NCBI GenBank assembly: GCA_937915455.1
Contig: CALDNN010000085.1
Coordinates: forward strand, 1-8,043
DNA: 8,043 nucleotides
Reading direction: 5' to 3'
Origin: Pelethousia sp002409725
GTDB taxonomy: Bacteria; Bacillota; Clostridia; Christensenellales; CAG-138
The position numbers and the translations under genes are program-made. The notes beneath the pieces are model-generated. The model was not told where the DNA came from and made no database searches. It saw nothing but the letters and a program-made list of their open reading frames with translations. Shown one piece after another: positions 1-5,730 of the stretch (the first letter of the stretch is position 1; each line of letters begins with the position of its first letter).

Positions 1-2
1 AG

Positions 3-617
3 TATTCCCTGCCCATCCGTGCCAATAAGGAAAGCTCCATTACCAGCAAAACCTACGAATTTACCATGCTCATTCTCAACGTTCTGGCGCATACCTTGAC
101 CGGGGAGCTGAACGACGCCTTCTGGAAAGAGCTGGATTTTGTTGCGGACTGGTGCAGCGGGTGGCTGGAGAACTGGCAGGAAAATTCCAAGCCAATGTAC
201 GATTTTGCCCAGGGTACGCTTCTGTTTGACCTGTTGGCGAACAACGCCTCCCTGGCTACGGCCCGGCAGCTCTCCCTGGCCTACCGGGAGGGGCTGCATA
301 ATTGCACAGCCGTTTGGGAATGTGCGGATTATGCTCACGGCCAATTCCACAGTTCCAAGCTGGCGGGCGAATATCTGGCGCAGATGTTTTTCCCGGTTTT
401 TGAGGATAACACGAAGGAAATGAAGATGCTGAATTACATCCTCGAGCACGGCGGCCGGGTGATGCTTTATACCGCCTCGGATATCCCGGAACGGGAGCGG
501 CTGATGGTGGTTAAGCTCCCTAAGGTTCGGGAGTCGCTTATGCCCCTGATTGAAAGCGTTGTCGCGGAAACATTCCTGGGGATGCTGTTTGGACCGACCT
601 GGGTAAAAGATCATTAA
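3..617 (+). CDS. SIS-domain sugar-phosphate isomerase/deglycase-like protein, 5'-truncated
   Basis: This is the C-terminal 204 residues of a SIS-domain protein; the reading frame is open to the left edge, so the true start lies outside the window and the ATG at 66 is internal. The first visible residues (IRANKESSITSKTYEF) match the conserved E-S-x-x-x-T-K stretch that ends the first SIS half of GlmS-like proteins. The second half contains Y-A-H-G (His codon 336-338), in the place of the ring-opening His504 of E. coli GlmS, and a Glu 16 residues earlier (288-290) matching Glu488. The residue matching catalytic Lys485 is Ala. No glutaminase domain is visible, but the N-terminus is missing. Family members isomerise or deglycate phosphorylated amino sugars in the cytoplasm. 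The stop is 18 bases before the next gene, so cotranscription is likely. It is a diverged relative of the SIS gene at 2123. Family is fairly sure; substrate is unknown. Confidence 0.8.
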   Translation, partial: YSLPIRANKESSITSKTYEFTMLILNVLAHTLTGELNDAFWKELDFVADWCSGWLENWQENSKPMYDFAQGTLLFDLLANNASLATARQLSLAYREGLHNCTAVWECADYAHGQFHSSKLAGEYLAQMFFPVFEDNTKEMKMLNYILEHGGRVMLYTASDIPERERLMVVKLPKVRESLMPLIESVVAETFLGMLFGPTWVKDH

Positions 618-635
618 TGAAAGGAGCGCAAAAAA

Positions 636-1358
636 ATGATCATTGATGTTTCCAATATCATCGGCAGGCACAAGTTTAAGCCGGAAATAACCGCACAAAG
701 CCTTTTGTCCCAGATGGACAAGGCTGGAATCGATATGGCGGTGGTGAACTGCTATGCAGAATCTATCGACAATGCTTCCGTTGAGCAGGCCTTTAAAAGC
801 TATCCGGGCCGCTTTATCGGCCTATATACCGTGAACCCTTGGCAAGATAACGCTGCCCGGGAACTCGAGGACGCTCTGGCCAATAAAGGTTTTAAGGGCC
901 TGTATATGAATCCTCTGCGGCACGGCTACATGCTTTGCGAACACCAGGTTTTTTATCCCCTGCTTGAGGTTTGCCGCAAATATCAGGCTCCCGTTTGGTG
1001 CTACGGGGCGGCAGAGGTTTTTACAAGCCCAATCTTTTTCGATGAGATTGCCGCAGACTTCCCCGATGTGAACATCATCATGGGCCGGATGGGTCTGCAA
1101 TATGATAACGCAAGCGCCGTAGCTATTGGCAAGCGCCACACCAACATTTACCTGGAAACCTCATCCAGCATGGATTTCAACACCCACCGGGCCATTAAGG
1201 CCTTGGGGCCGGATCGGGTTCTTCTAGGGACCGGAACGCCGGAAGCGGGTTATTTTGAGCTGGAACTGCTGAAGGTGCGCAACGCCACGAAAGGCTATGA
1301 AAACGGCGAAGCCAAAGTTTTGGGCGAAAATGCCGCCCGCATTTTCCACATCAAATAA
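636..1358 (+). CDS. Amidohydrolase-fold protein lacking the metal ligands (probable pseudoenzyme)
   Basis: This is a 240-residue protein resembling the compact Amidohydrolase_2 (PF04909, ACMSD-like) TIM-barrel family. It follows an AAGGAG site (621-626) with good spacing. It lines up nearly end to end with its downstream neighbour, sharing an MIID start, Y-P-x-R-x-I-G, N-P-W, G-F-x-G-L, R-x-G-Y and a C-terminal G-x-N-A-A block. The family's metal and catalytic positions are all changed: Ser6 and Ile8 replace the H-x-H pair, Tyr123 replaces the strand-5 His, Arg151 replaces the next His (M-G-R-M-G against Y-H-M-G), and Gly200 replaces the late Asp. Hydrolysis by the usual metal mechanism is therefore unlikely. 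The intact frame and well-kept fold suggest a maintained role, perhaps as a non-catalytic partner of the next gene, or a different chemistry. Family call is good; function is inference. Confidence 0.8.
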   Translation: MIIDVSNIIGRHKFKPEITAQSLLSQMDKAGIDMAVVNCYAESIDNASVEQAFKSYPGRFIGLYTVNPWQDNAARELEDALANKGFKGLYMNPLRHGYMLCEHQVFYPLLEVCRKYQAPVWCYGAAEVFTSPIFFDEIAADFPDVNIIMGRMGLQYDNASAVAIGKRHTNIYLETSSSMDFNTHRAIKALGPDRVLLGTGTPEAGYFELELLKVRNATKGYENGEAKVLGENAARIFHIK

Positions 1359-1371
1359 GGGGGTGTGACGG

Positions 1372-2091
1372 ATGATTATCGATATGCTTGCCCACATCGG
1401 CATTAAAAAAGGCGAGAATTATAAAGTGGAATCCCTTCTGGAGCTCATGGACCAGAACGGGGTGGAAAAGTGCATGATCTGTTCGCAGCTGGAAACGGTG
1501 GATAACGACTATATCTATGACTGCTGCAAACGATACCCTGACCGCGTGATCGGCTTTGCCGTCATCAATCCGTGGGATATCGACGGAGAGGCGGAGGTGG
1601 AAAAGTGCTATCGGGATTATGGCTTCTATGGCCTGAAGATGAACGCTATCCGCTTTGGATACAGTGCGGACAGGCACAGCATACTGGATCCCTACTTTGA
1701 CCTGTGCGAAAAATACGGCAAGTGCGTGGTTGCGCACGGCCAGTCGGATATGTTCTCCATCCCCGATAAGTGGGCGGAGATGGCTAAGACATATCCCAAG
1801 GTACCTGTGATGCTTTATCACATGGGCGTACCGCTTATGTATGAGCGGGCATGTGAACTGGCCAGGGATGTGCCCAATTTCTACCTGAGCACCTGCGGCG
1901 CTTACGTTCCCGTGATGCGCATGGGCTATGAAATTGCAGGCCCGAAAAAGATCCTCTTTTCCTCCGATGCGCCCTTTGGGGATATGGGCCAGGAAATTGC
2001 CAAAGTAAAATACATTACCCGCAATGAGGCAGACCAGGAAATCATGCTGGGCAAAAACGCGGCGGATATGTTGGGCATCGCATATCGGTAA
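1372..2091 (+). CDS. Amidohydrolase-family (Amidohydrolase_2, TIM-barrel) hydrolase or decarboxylase
   Basis: This 239-residue protein begins with IDMLAHIG, followed by A-H-G (His122), Y-H-M-G (His150) and F-S-S-D-A-P (Asp199). These match the strand-5 His, following His and C-terminal Asp of PF04909 enzymes such as ACMSD. The N-terminal H-x-H is L-A-H, so the first His is Leu6 while His8 remains. Metal may therefore bind in a modified way. The start follows an AAGGGGG stretch (1357-1363) that overlaps the previous stop; the only nearby in-frame alternative, GTG at 1363, runs directly into TGA. The gap to the upstream paralogue is 13 bases, so the pair is probably translated together. Family members hydrolyse amides or lactones, or decarboxylate. 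Context beside SIS and PTS genes suggests action on an imported, phosphorylated amino-sugar-like compound. The exact reaction cannot be named. Confidence 0.85.
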   Translation: MIIDMLAHIGIKKGENYKVESLLELMDQNGVEKCMICSQLETVDNDYIYDCCKRYPDRVIGFAVINPWDIDGEAEVEKCYRDYGFYGLKMNAIRFGYSADRHSILDPYFDLCEKYGKCVVAHGQSDMFSIPDKWAEMAKTYPKVPVMLYHMGVPLMYERACELARDVPNFYLSTCGAYVPVMRMGYEIAGPKKILFSSDAPFGDMGQEIAKVKYITRNEADQEIMLGKNAADMLGIAYR

Positions 2092-2110
2092 CAGCGGCCT
2101 TTACGGCAGA

Positions 2111-2116
2111 AAGAGG
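2111..2116 (+). promoter_or_regulatory. Ribosome binding site deciding the start of the second SIS gene
   Basis: AAGAGG lies six bases before the ATG at 2123. It supports this start over the upstream in-frame ATG at 2024, which sits inside the amidohydrolase gene. Confidence 0.6.
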
Positions 2117-2122
2117 CGAACC

Positions 2123-3193
2123 ATGCAAAGTATCATGTGGAAGTATATTGAGGAAGAGACGGCCGCGCTGGGGGGATTGCTTCAGGATACGGCTATGGAT
2201 CAGTCCCTGGCGACCCTTGATATGGAGGTTGAAGCTATTTATTTCGTGAGTCATGGCAGCTCCTACAATGCCGCTATTGCCGCTGCCGGCTTTATCAGCC
2301 GCGTGGCCGGCGTGCGGGCCTATGCCTATACCCCTGCCAACCTCTTATATAGCTGCGGAGCTCTGCTTTGCGAGGCGCGGGAGAAAACACTCGTTATCCC
2401 CATCAGCCAAACCGGCACCAGCCGCGGCGCCATTGAGGCGCTACAGTGGGCCCGTAAGGAGGGCTTCAAGATCCTTAGCTTTACCGATGTGGAAGGCTCT
2501 CCCATCCATACCATGAGCGACGCCACCATCTTTCTAGGTTGCGGCGAGGAGAACAGCAACGCAAAAACCAAGGGCTATAGCGCAACACTGCTTCAGCTCC
2601 TGCGCCTAGGAATTAGGCTGGGCTTTCGCAAGAGAACGATTGGGCAGCAATTGTATGATGAAATTACCCAGGAGCTTCAGGCACAGGTGGCAGCCTTAGC
2701 CCCGACCAAGGAAAGGGCGCGGGCATGGTGCCAAGAGATGGGACTGGGTAAGGGCATCCGCAATGTATATGTATTGGGCTATGGAATGAATTTTGGAACC
2801 GCCATGGAAGGCCAGCTCAAGCTGATGGAAACCATGTGCATGCCCACCATGTTTAACGATCTGGAGGAATTCTCCCACGGCATGCACCGGGCCATTGGCC
2901 CGGACAGCACGGTTGTGTTGCTCAGCACCCCCCATAAACTGGATGGCCTCGCCCAGGATACCTACCGCTATTTGCTGCAAAAGGCCGGGCAGGTGCTTAT
3001 GGTGGATGCCTCCGGCCAGGAAACAACGGATGTAAACATCTTCTCCCTGCCCTGGTTTCCCCATACGGAATCCCTGCTGCTCACGACCCTGGTTATCCAG
3101 GTACTCTCCGTTTGGATACCCGAACACAACGGGAAGGATCCTAACGCTCCTTCCAACAACGATTATACGGACTTTGTACACACCCGAATATAG
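2123..3193 (+). CDS. SIS-domain sugar-phosphate isomerase/deglycase (GlmS isomerase-half-like)
   Basis: This 356-residue protein has two SIS domains and no glutaminase domain, the architecture of FrlB/AgaS-type enzymes. Domain 1 shows the phosphosugar loop S-H-G-S-S-Y-N-A-A (residues 43-51), then I-S-Q-T-G-T-S and the A-K-T-K-G-Y block. Domain 2 shows G-Y-G-M-N-F-G-T-A-M-E-G. The GlmS isomerase residues Lys485, Glu488 and His504 are kept with exact spacing as Lys233, Glu236 and His252 (E-E-F-S-H-G). An active aldose/ketose isomerase or Amadori-type deglycase is therefore likely. The start at 2123 is chosen because an AAGAGG site (2111-2116) precedes it; the longer frame from 2024 would overlap the preceding gene by 68 bases and adds non-homologous sequence. 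The gap from the amidohydrolase is 31 bases. Substrate is uncertain; a phosphorylated amino sugar or glycated amine fits the family. Confidence 0.87.
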   Translation: MQSIMWKYIEEETAALGGLLQDTAMDQSLATLDMEVEAIYFVSHGSSYNAAIAAAGFISRVAGVRAYAYTPANLLYSCGALLCEAREKTLVIPISQTGTSRGAIEALQWARKEGFKILSFTDVEGSPIHTMSDATIFLGCGEENSNAKTKGYSATLLQLLRLGIRLGFRKRTIGQQLYDEITQELQAQVAALAPTKERARAWCQEMGLGKGIRNVYVLGYGMNFGTAMEGQLKLMETMCMPTMFNDLEEFSHGMHRAIGPDSTVVLLSTPHKLDGLAQDTYRYLLQKAGQVLMVDASGQETTDVNIFSLPWFPHTESLLLTTLVIQVLSVWIPEHNGKDPNAPSNNDYTDFVHTRI

Positions 3194-3262
3194 AATAAAG
3201 GTTTATCAGGCACAATCACATACACCATCATCATCTATTTTTAAAAGGAGGAATCAGCACTC

Positions 3263-4543
3263 ATGAGCAAGTTTGAAGCCCGCATGGATAAGATTGGCCA
3301 ATGGGTCGAACAAAAAATTGCGCCGCCTCTTGTCAAAATGGGTAACCAGCGGCATTTTGCAGCCATCCGGGCTGCGCTGATCCGCACCATTCCCCTCATC
3401 ATCGTAGGTTCCATCCCACTAATCCTTACCAACCTGCCTGTCAAAGCATGGGCGGATGCGCTCGCGCCCATCAGCGATAAGCTCAACGTCCTATTTTCCA
3501 TGACATTTGGCTTTACCACACTGTGGCTAGCCATTTCCCTAGGCGCGGAGCTGGCCAAGATGTATGAGGAGCAGGATCCTACCATGATCAGCATCATCAC
3601 CGTGTGCTCCTATCTGATCACGGTGGAGCCCATCGACTTGGCCACCGGTGCATTGGGCACCACAGGCCTGTCGGCAAAGGGTATGTTCGCGCTGTTCATC
3701 GTGGGTATTATTGTGGTGGAGTTTATGCATTTTGCGTATAAGCATAACATCATCATCCGCCTGCCCAAGGGCGTGCCCTCCAATATCGCTCAGAGCTTCG
3801 CCTCCCTGCTGCCCATGGGCATCCTGTTCGTGTTCTTCTGGGTTGTGCGGGTTATCCTGGGCTTTGACATCGGCGCTCTTTTGAACACCATCATTTCCCC
3901 CATCATCAGCGCTTCGGATACCTGGTACGCTGCGTTCATCTGCGTATTGTTCCTTCAGCTGCTGTGGTTCGTTGGCATTCACGGCGGTTCCTTCACCGTG
4001 TGGGGCGTTATGTATCCCTTCCTGCTCAACAACATTGCGGAAAATGCCGCCGCCGCGGCGGCCCAGCAGGCCATTCCCCACATCATCACGGAGCCCTTCT
4101 TCTACAGCTGGACCATGATCGGCGGTGTGGGCATTACCCTGCCCCTGGTGATCATCTGGCTTAAGTCCAAGTCCGCCACCTTGCGGGAGGTCTCCAGAGT
4201 ATCGCTGATCCCCGGCATCTTCTGCATCAACGAACCGGTTATGTTCGGTACGCCCATCGTGCTCAACCCCATCATGTTCCTTCCCTTTGTGTTTGGAACC
4301 TCCCTGCTGGGCACTATGTATGGCTACATCTTGACCAAGATTGGTTGGGTCAGCGCCGCTTATATCCAGATCCCTTGGACTACGCCTCCGCTGGTGCAGC
4401 CTTTCCTCTCTTCCGGCGGCGATTGGCGTAACGTGGTGGCCCAGGCCGTCCTAATCGTAATCATGGCCTTCATTTGGTATCCCTTTGCGAAGCTTTGGGA
4501 AAAACGGATGCTGGAAGTGGAAAAGGCTGACGAAACGGACTAG
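3263..4543 (+). CDS. PTS lactose/cellobiose-family sugar permease, EIIC component
   Basis: This 426-residue polytopic membrane protein carries the sugar across the cytoplasmic membrane while EIIB phosphorylates it. It begins with the family's N-terminal helix (M-D-K-I-G-Q-W-V-E-Q-K-I-A-P-P) followed by hydrophobic segments, for example about residues 38-57, 78-98, 140-158, 180-200, 220-240, 285-300, 330-355 and 392-407. It keeps G-I-H-G (His240), P-G-I-F-C-I-N-E-P (Glu324), P-W-T-T-P-P and the terminal G-G-D-W-R-N. His240 and Glu324 match the substrate-binding His and Glu known from ChbC of this family. It is a stand-alone EIIC (CelB/ChbC type), with no fused EIIB as in LacE. An AAGGAGGA site (3245-3252) precedes the ATG. 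The actual sugar is not readable; family members take up beta-glucosides, chitobiose or lactose, but the neighbouring genes point to a nitrogen-containing sugar. Confidence 0.93.
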   Translation: MSKFEARMDKIGQWVEQKIAPPLVKMGNQRHFAAIRAALIRTIPLIIVGSIPLILTNLPVKAWADALAPISDKLNVLFSMTFGFTTLWLAISLGAELAKMYEEQDPTMISIITVCSYLITVEPIDLATGALGTTGLSAKGMFALFIVGIIVVEFMHFAYKHNIIIRLPKGVPSNIAQSFASLLPMGILFVFFWVVRVILGFDIGALLNTIISPIISASDTWYAAFICVLFLQLLWFVGIHGGSFTVWGVMYPFLLNNIAENAAAAAAQQAIPHIITEPFFYSWTMIGGVGITLPLVIIWLKSKSATLREVSRVSLIPGIFCINEPVMFGTPIVLNPIMFLPFVFGTSLLGTMYGYILTKIGWVSAAYIQIPWTTPPLVQPFLSSGGDWRNVVAQAVLIVIMAFIWYPFAKLWEKRMLEVEKADETD

Positions 4544-4548
4544 AACCC

Positions 4549-4578
4549 TTGTAAGCTTACCGATTGGCCTGATATAAT
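4549..4578 (+). promoter_or_regulatory. Probable internal sigma-A-type promoter with extended -10
   Basis: In the EIIC-EIIB gap, TTGTAA (4549-4554; four of six matches to TTGACA) is followed after 18 bases by a perfect TATAAT (4573-4578). TG at 4570-4571 gives the extended -10 form TGATATAAT. Transcription would begin near 4585 and read EIIB, EIIA, HPr and Enzyme I. The call is from sequence only, but it is the best promoter match seen in the intergenic gaps. Confidence 0.55.
4551..4560. promoter_or_regulatory. Perfect palindrome GTAAGCTTAC overlapping the -35 region (possible operator)
   Basis: A perfect 10-bp inverted repeat overlaps the right end of the candidate -35 box. A second GTAAG half-site lies at 4586-4590, near the predicted transcription start. 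The flanks also pair: CCTTGTA (4547-4553) is the reverse complement of TACAAGG (4580-4586). This layout resembles a repressor site, but no regulator is encoded in the window. Confidence 0.35.
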
Positions 4579-4605
4579 CTACAAGGTAAGAAGTTATGAT
4601 TCTAT

Positions 4606-4639
4606 GATCCTGGGGACTGGCTACCCAGCCCCCGGGGTC
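4606..4639 (+). other. Strong GC-rich intergenic RNA hairpin between EIIC and EIIB
   Basis: The arm 4606-4620 pairs with 4625-4639 around a four-base loop (CTAC). There are 14 pairs, two of them G-U type, and one A-C mismatch. No T-run follows, so it is not a standard intrinsic terminator. It would lie about 20 bases from the 5' end of a transcript from the 4549-4578 promoter, or between the two cistrons in a longer message. Roles as an mRNA stabiliser, a processing border or a weak barrier to transcription are all possible. Confidence 0.6.
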
Positions 4640-4662
4640 AAAATAAGCATGAGGTATAAGCC

Positions 4663-4995
4663 ATGAAAAAACTTAGAGTTGTCATCCTATGCGCATCTGC
4701 CATGTCCTCCGGCTTTATCGTGGAGGAACTGAAAAAGATCGCTCCCCAAAACGATGTGGAGATCCAGGTGGAATGCTTTGCCAGCCTGCGTTACCGTTAC
4801 TACGATTATAGCAAGGTAGATCTTGTGATGCTGGCCCCCCAGGTAAAAGGGCAGCAATCCGACATTCGAAAGTATCTGAATGAGAAGGGCTTTGCAGCCC
4901 TGCCCATCATGCTTATTCCCATGCGGGATTATGGCTTGATGCGGGGCCAGCCCATATTGGAGCTCGCACTCAAGACCGTTGCTGAAAATGCCTGA
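4663..4995 (+). CDS. PTS lactose/cellobiose-family EIIB component
   Basis: This 110-residue cytoplasmic protein has the EIIB Lac/Cel fold signature: a first strand (L-R-V-V-I-L) ending at Cys10 and the loop C-A-S-A-M-S-S-G, then a helix (F-I-V-E-E-L-K-K). Cys10 is the expected phosphocysteine that receives phosphate from EIIA and passes it to the sugar in EIIC. The typical family loop is C-S-A-G-M-S-T-S, so here an Ala stands where Gly is usual. The middle block V-D-L-V-M-L-A-P-Q-V matches the conserved D-x-x-L-L-x-P-Q-V segment. A GAGGT site (4651-4655) lies seven bases before the start. Length is normal for a stand-alone CelA/ChbB-type EIIB. It is separated from EIIC by 119 bases, the longest gap in the window, which carries the promoter and hairpin described separately. 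Confidence 0.92.
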   Translation: MKKLRVVILCASAMSSGFIVEELKKIAPQNDVEIQVECFASLRYRYYDYSKVDLVMLAPQVKGQQSDIRKYLNEKGFAALPIMLIPMRDYGLMRGQPILELALKTVAENA

Positions 4996-5063
4996 GCGGC
5001 ATGGCTGAAAACCCTCATTAAGGCGCCCTGCGTAAAAGGGAAAAACAACAAGGAGCAATACCG

Positions 5064-5381
5064 ATGAAAATGACCTTAGAACAGGTGAATACCATCTGCA
5101 TGGAAATGATCAGCAATGCAGGAGAGGGGCGCGCTCTAGTATATGAAGCCGTAGATGCGGTCACCGCTAAGGATTACGCCACCGCAGCCGCGAAGTTGGC
5201 CGAGGCGGAGGAGCATTTAGCGGAGGCGCATCGCATTCAATTTGAGGACTTGATGGCGCCCCAGAGCAATGGCGTAGAGCTTCCACTCTCCATGCTGCTT
5301 CTGCACGCCATGGATCTTACAATGGTATCCACCTCCGAACACGATATGCTCAAAAGTATCGTCAAGGCCCATCTGGACTAA
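5064..5381 (+). CDS. PTS lactose/cellobiose-family EIIA component
   Basis: This 105-residue all-helical protein belongs to the Lac/Cel EIIA family, known as a trimer. Recognisable blocks are I-S-N-A-G-E-G-R-A-L-V-Y-E-A (residues 16-29), A-E-E-H-L-x-E-A-H-R-I-Q (48-59) and L-L-L-H-A-M-D-L-T-M (78-87). His81 matches the phosphorylated His78 of Lactococcus lactis EIIA-Lac, and Asp84 matches the metal-binding Asp81 at the trimer centre. The second His of the usual H-A-Q-D-H motif is Leu85 here. It takes phosphate from HPr and passes it to EIIB. An AGGAG site (5051-5055) lies eight bases before the start. The 29-base gap to HPr has no promoter or terminator that I can see, so EIIA and HPr are likely on one message. 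Confidence 0.92.
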   Translation: MKMTLEQVNTICMEMISNAGEGRALVYEAVDAVTAKDYATAAAKLAEAEEHLAEAHRIQFEDLMAPQSNGVELPLSMLLLHAMDLTMVSTSEHDMLKSIVKAHLD

Positions 5382-5399
5382 GAAATGCATTGGACAATC

Positions 5400-5404
5400 G
5401 GAGG
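5400..5404 (+). promoter_or_regulatory. Ribosome binding site deciding the HPr start
   Basis: GGAGG lies six bases before the ATG at 5411. It sits inside the seven-codon extension that would result from an upstream TTG at 5390, so the ATG is the better start. This also puts the active-site His at the canonical position 15. Confidence 0.8.
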
Positions 5405-5410
5405 ATAAAT

Positions 5411-5659
5411 ATGAAACAGCTAGAGGTAACCGTACCCTTTAAAGAGGGCTTGCACGCCCGCCCGGCAGTCAAGCTCATCAAGTTGGTGAGTGGATTTGAA
5501 TCCACCGTTACGATCCTTAAAAATGGGAAGGAATACAACGCCGGCAGTATTACCTCCGTTTTAGCAGGGGGTATCATGTACGGAGATCAGATTCTTTTGA
5601 AAATTGTCGGGCCTGATGAAGATGCAGCGGCGGCCGCCCTGAAAGCGTATCTGACATAA
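5411..5659 (+). CDS. ptsH: Phosphocarrier protein HPr
   Basis: This 82-residue protein is HPr, the small carrier between Enzyme I and EIIA. From the ATG at 5411 the active-site motif G-L-H-A-R-P-A places His15 and Arg17 exactly at the family positions. Ser46 is present (N-A-G-S-I-T-S-V-L), so regulation by HPr kinase is possible. However, the usual K-S-I-M-G-V-M-S-L-G segment that contacts CcpA in Firmicutes is altered: Gly45, Thr48 and Leu51-Ala-Gly-Gly stand in it. The protein is slightly short (85-88 is common). It sits between EIIA and Enzyme I of a sugar-specific operon, which suggests a paralogue devoted to this transporter rather than the cell's global HPr; that is inference, since the rest of the genome is not visible. 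A terminator-like hairpin follows its stop. Confidence 0.93.
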   Translation: MKQLEVTVPFKEGLHARPAVKLIKLVSGFESTVTILKNGKEYNAGSITSVLAGGIMYGDQILLKIVGPDEDAAAAALKAYLT

Positions 5660-5683
5660 GCTTTGCCATCATAGGAGCATAGA

Positions 5684-5710
5684 GGCGGGATTAAGCTCCC
5701 GCCCCTTTTT
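5684..5710 (+). terminator. Intrinsic-terminator-like hairpin between ptsH and ptsI
   Basis: GGCGGGA (5684-5690) pairs perfectly with TCCCGCC (5697-5703) around a six-base loop, followed by CC and five T residues. The stem is short but GC-rich. Only 20 bases separate the T-run from the ptsI start, so no complete promoter fits between them. It more likely acts as a partial terminator that sets HPr above Enzyme I than as the end of an operon. Confidence 0.65.
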
Positions 5711-5730
5711 GTTCTAAACGGAGGAAAACG

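Noticed and set aside
551..564. cre-like sequence TGAAAGCGTTGTCG near the end of the first SIS gene
   Set aside because: It has one mismatch to a degenerate palindromic consensus, lies inside coding sequence with no promoter nearby, and about one such match is expected by chance in a window of this size.
2024..2122. Longer N-terminus for the second SIS protein from ATG 2024
   Set aside because: It overlaps the amidohydrolase gene by 68 bases, and the added residues have no SIS-family character. The ATG at 2123 has a ribosome site.
2696..3181. Minus-strand open frame of 161 residues across the second SIS gene
   Set aside because: It is antisense to a well-supported gene, has no recognisable domain and no gene context; it is a shadow of the GC-rich coding strand.
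4047..4063. GC-rich palindrome GCCGCCGCGGCGGC within EIIC
   Set aside because: It is explained by a run of six alanine codons in the protein.
3539..4081. Minus-strand open frame of 180 residues inside EIIC
   Set aside because: The product is rich in His, Gln, Gly and Asp, as expected from antisense of hydrophobic codons, while the plus strand is a clear EIIC.
4606..4639. Reading the EIIC-EIIB hairpin as an intrinsic terminator
   Set aside because: The stem is followed by AAAATAAG and no T-run, so the standard terminator signature is missing.
5390..5410. TTG start giving HPr seven extra residues
   Set aside because: The Shine-Dalgarno sequence lies inside this extension, and the ATG at 5411 puts the active-site His at position 15.
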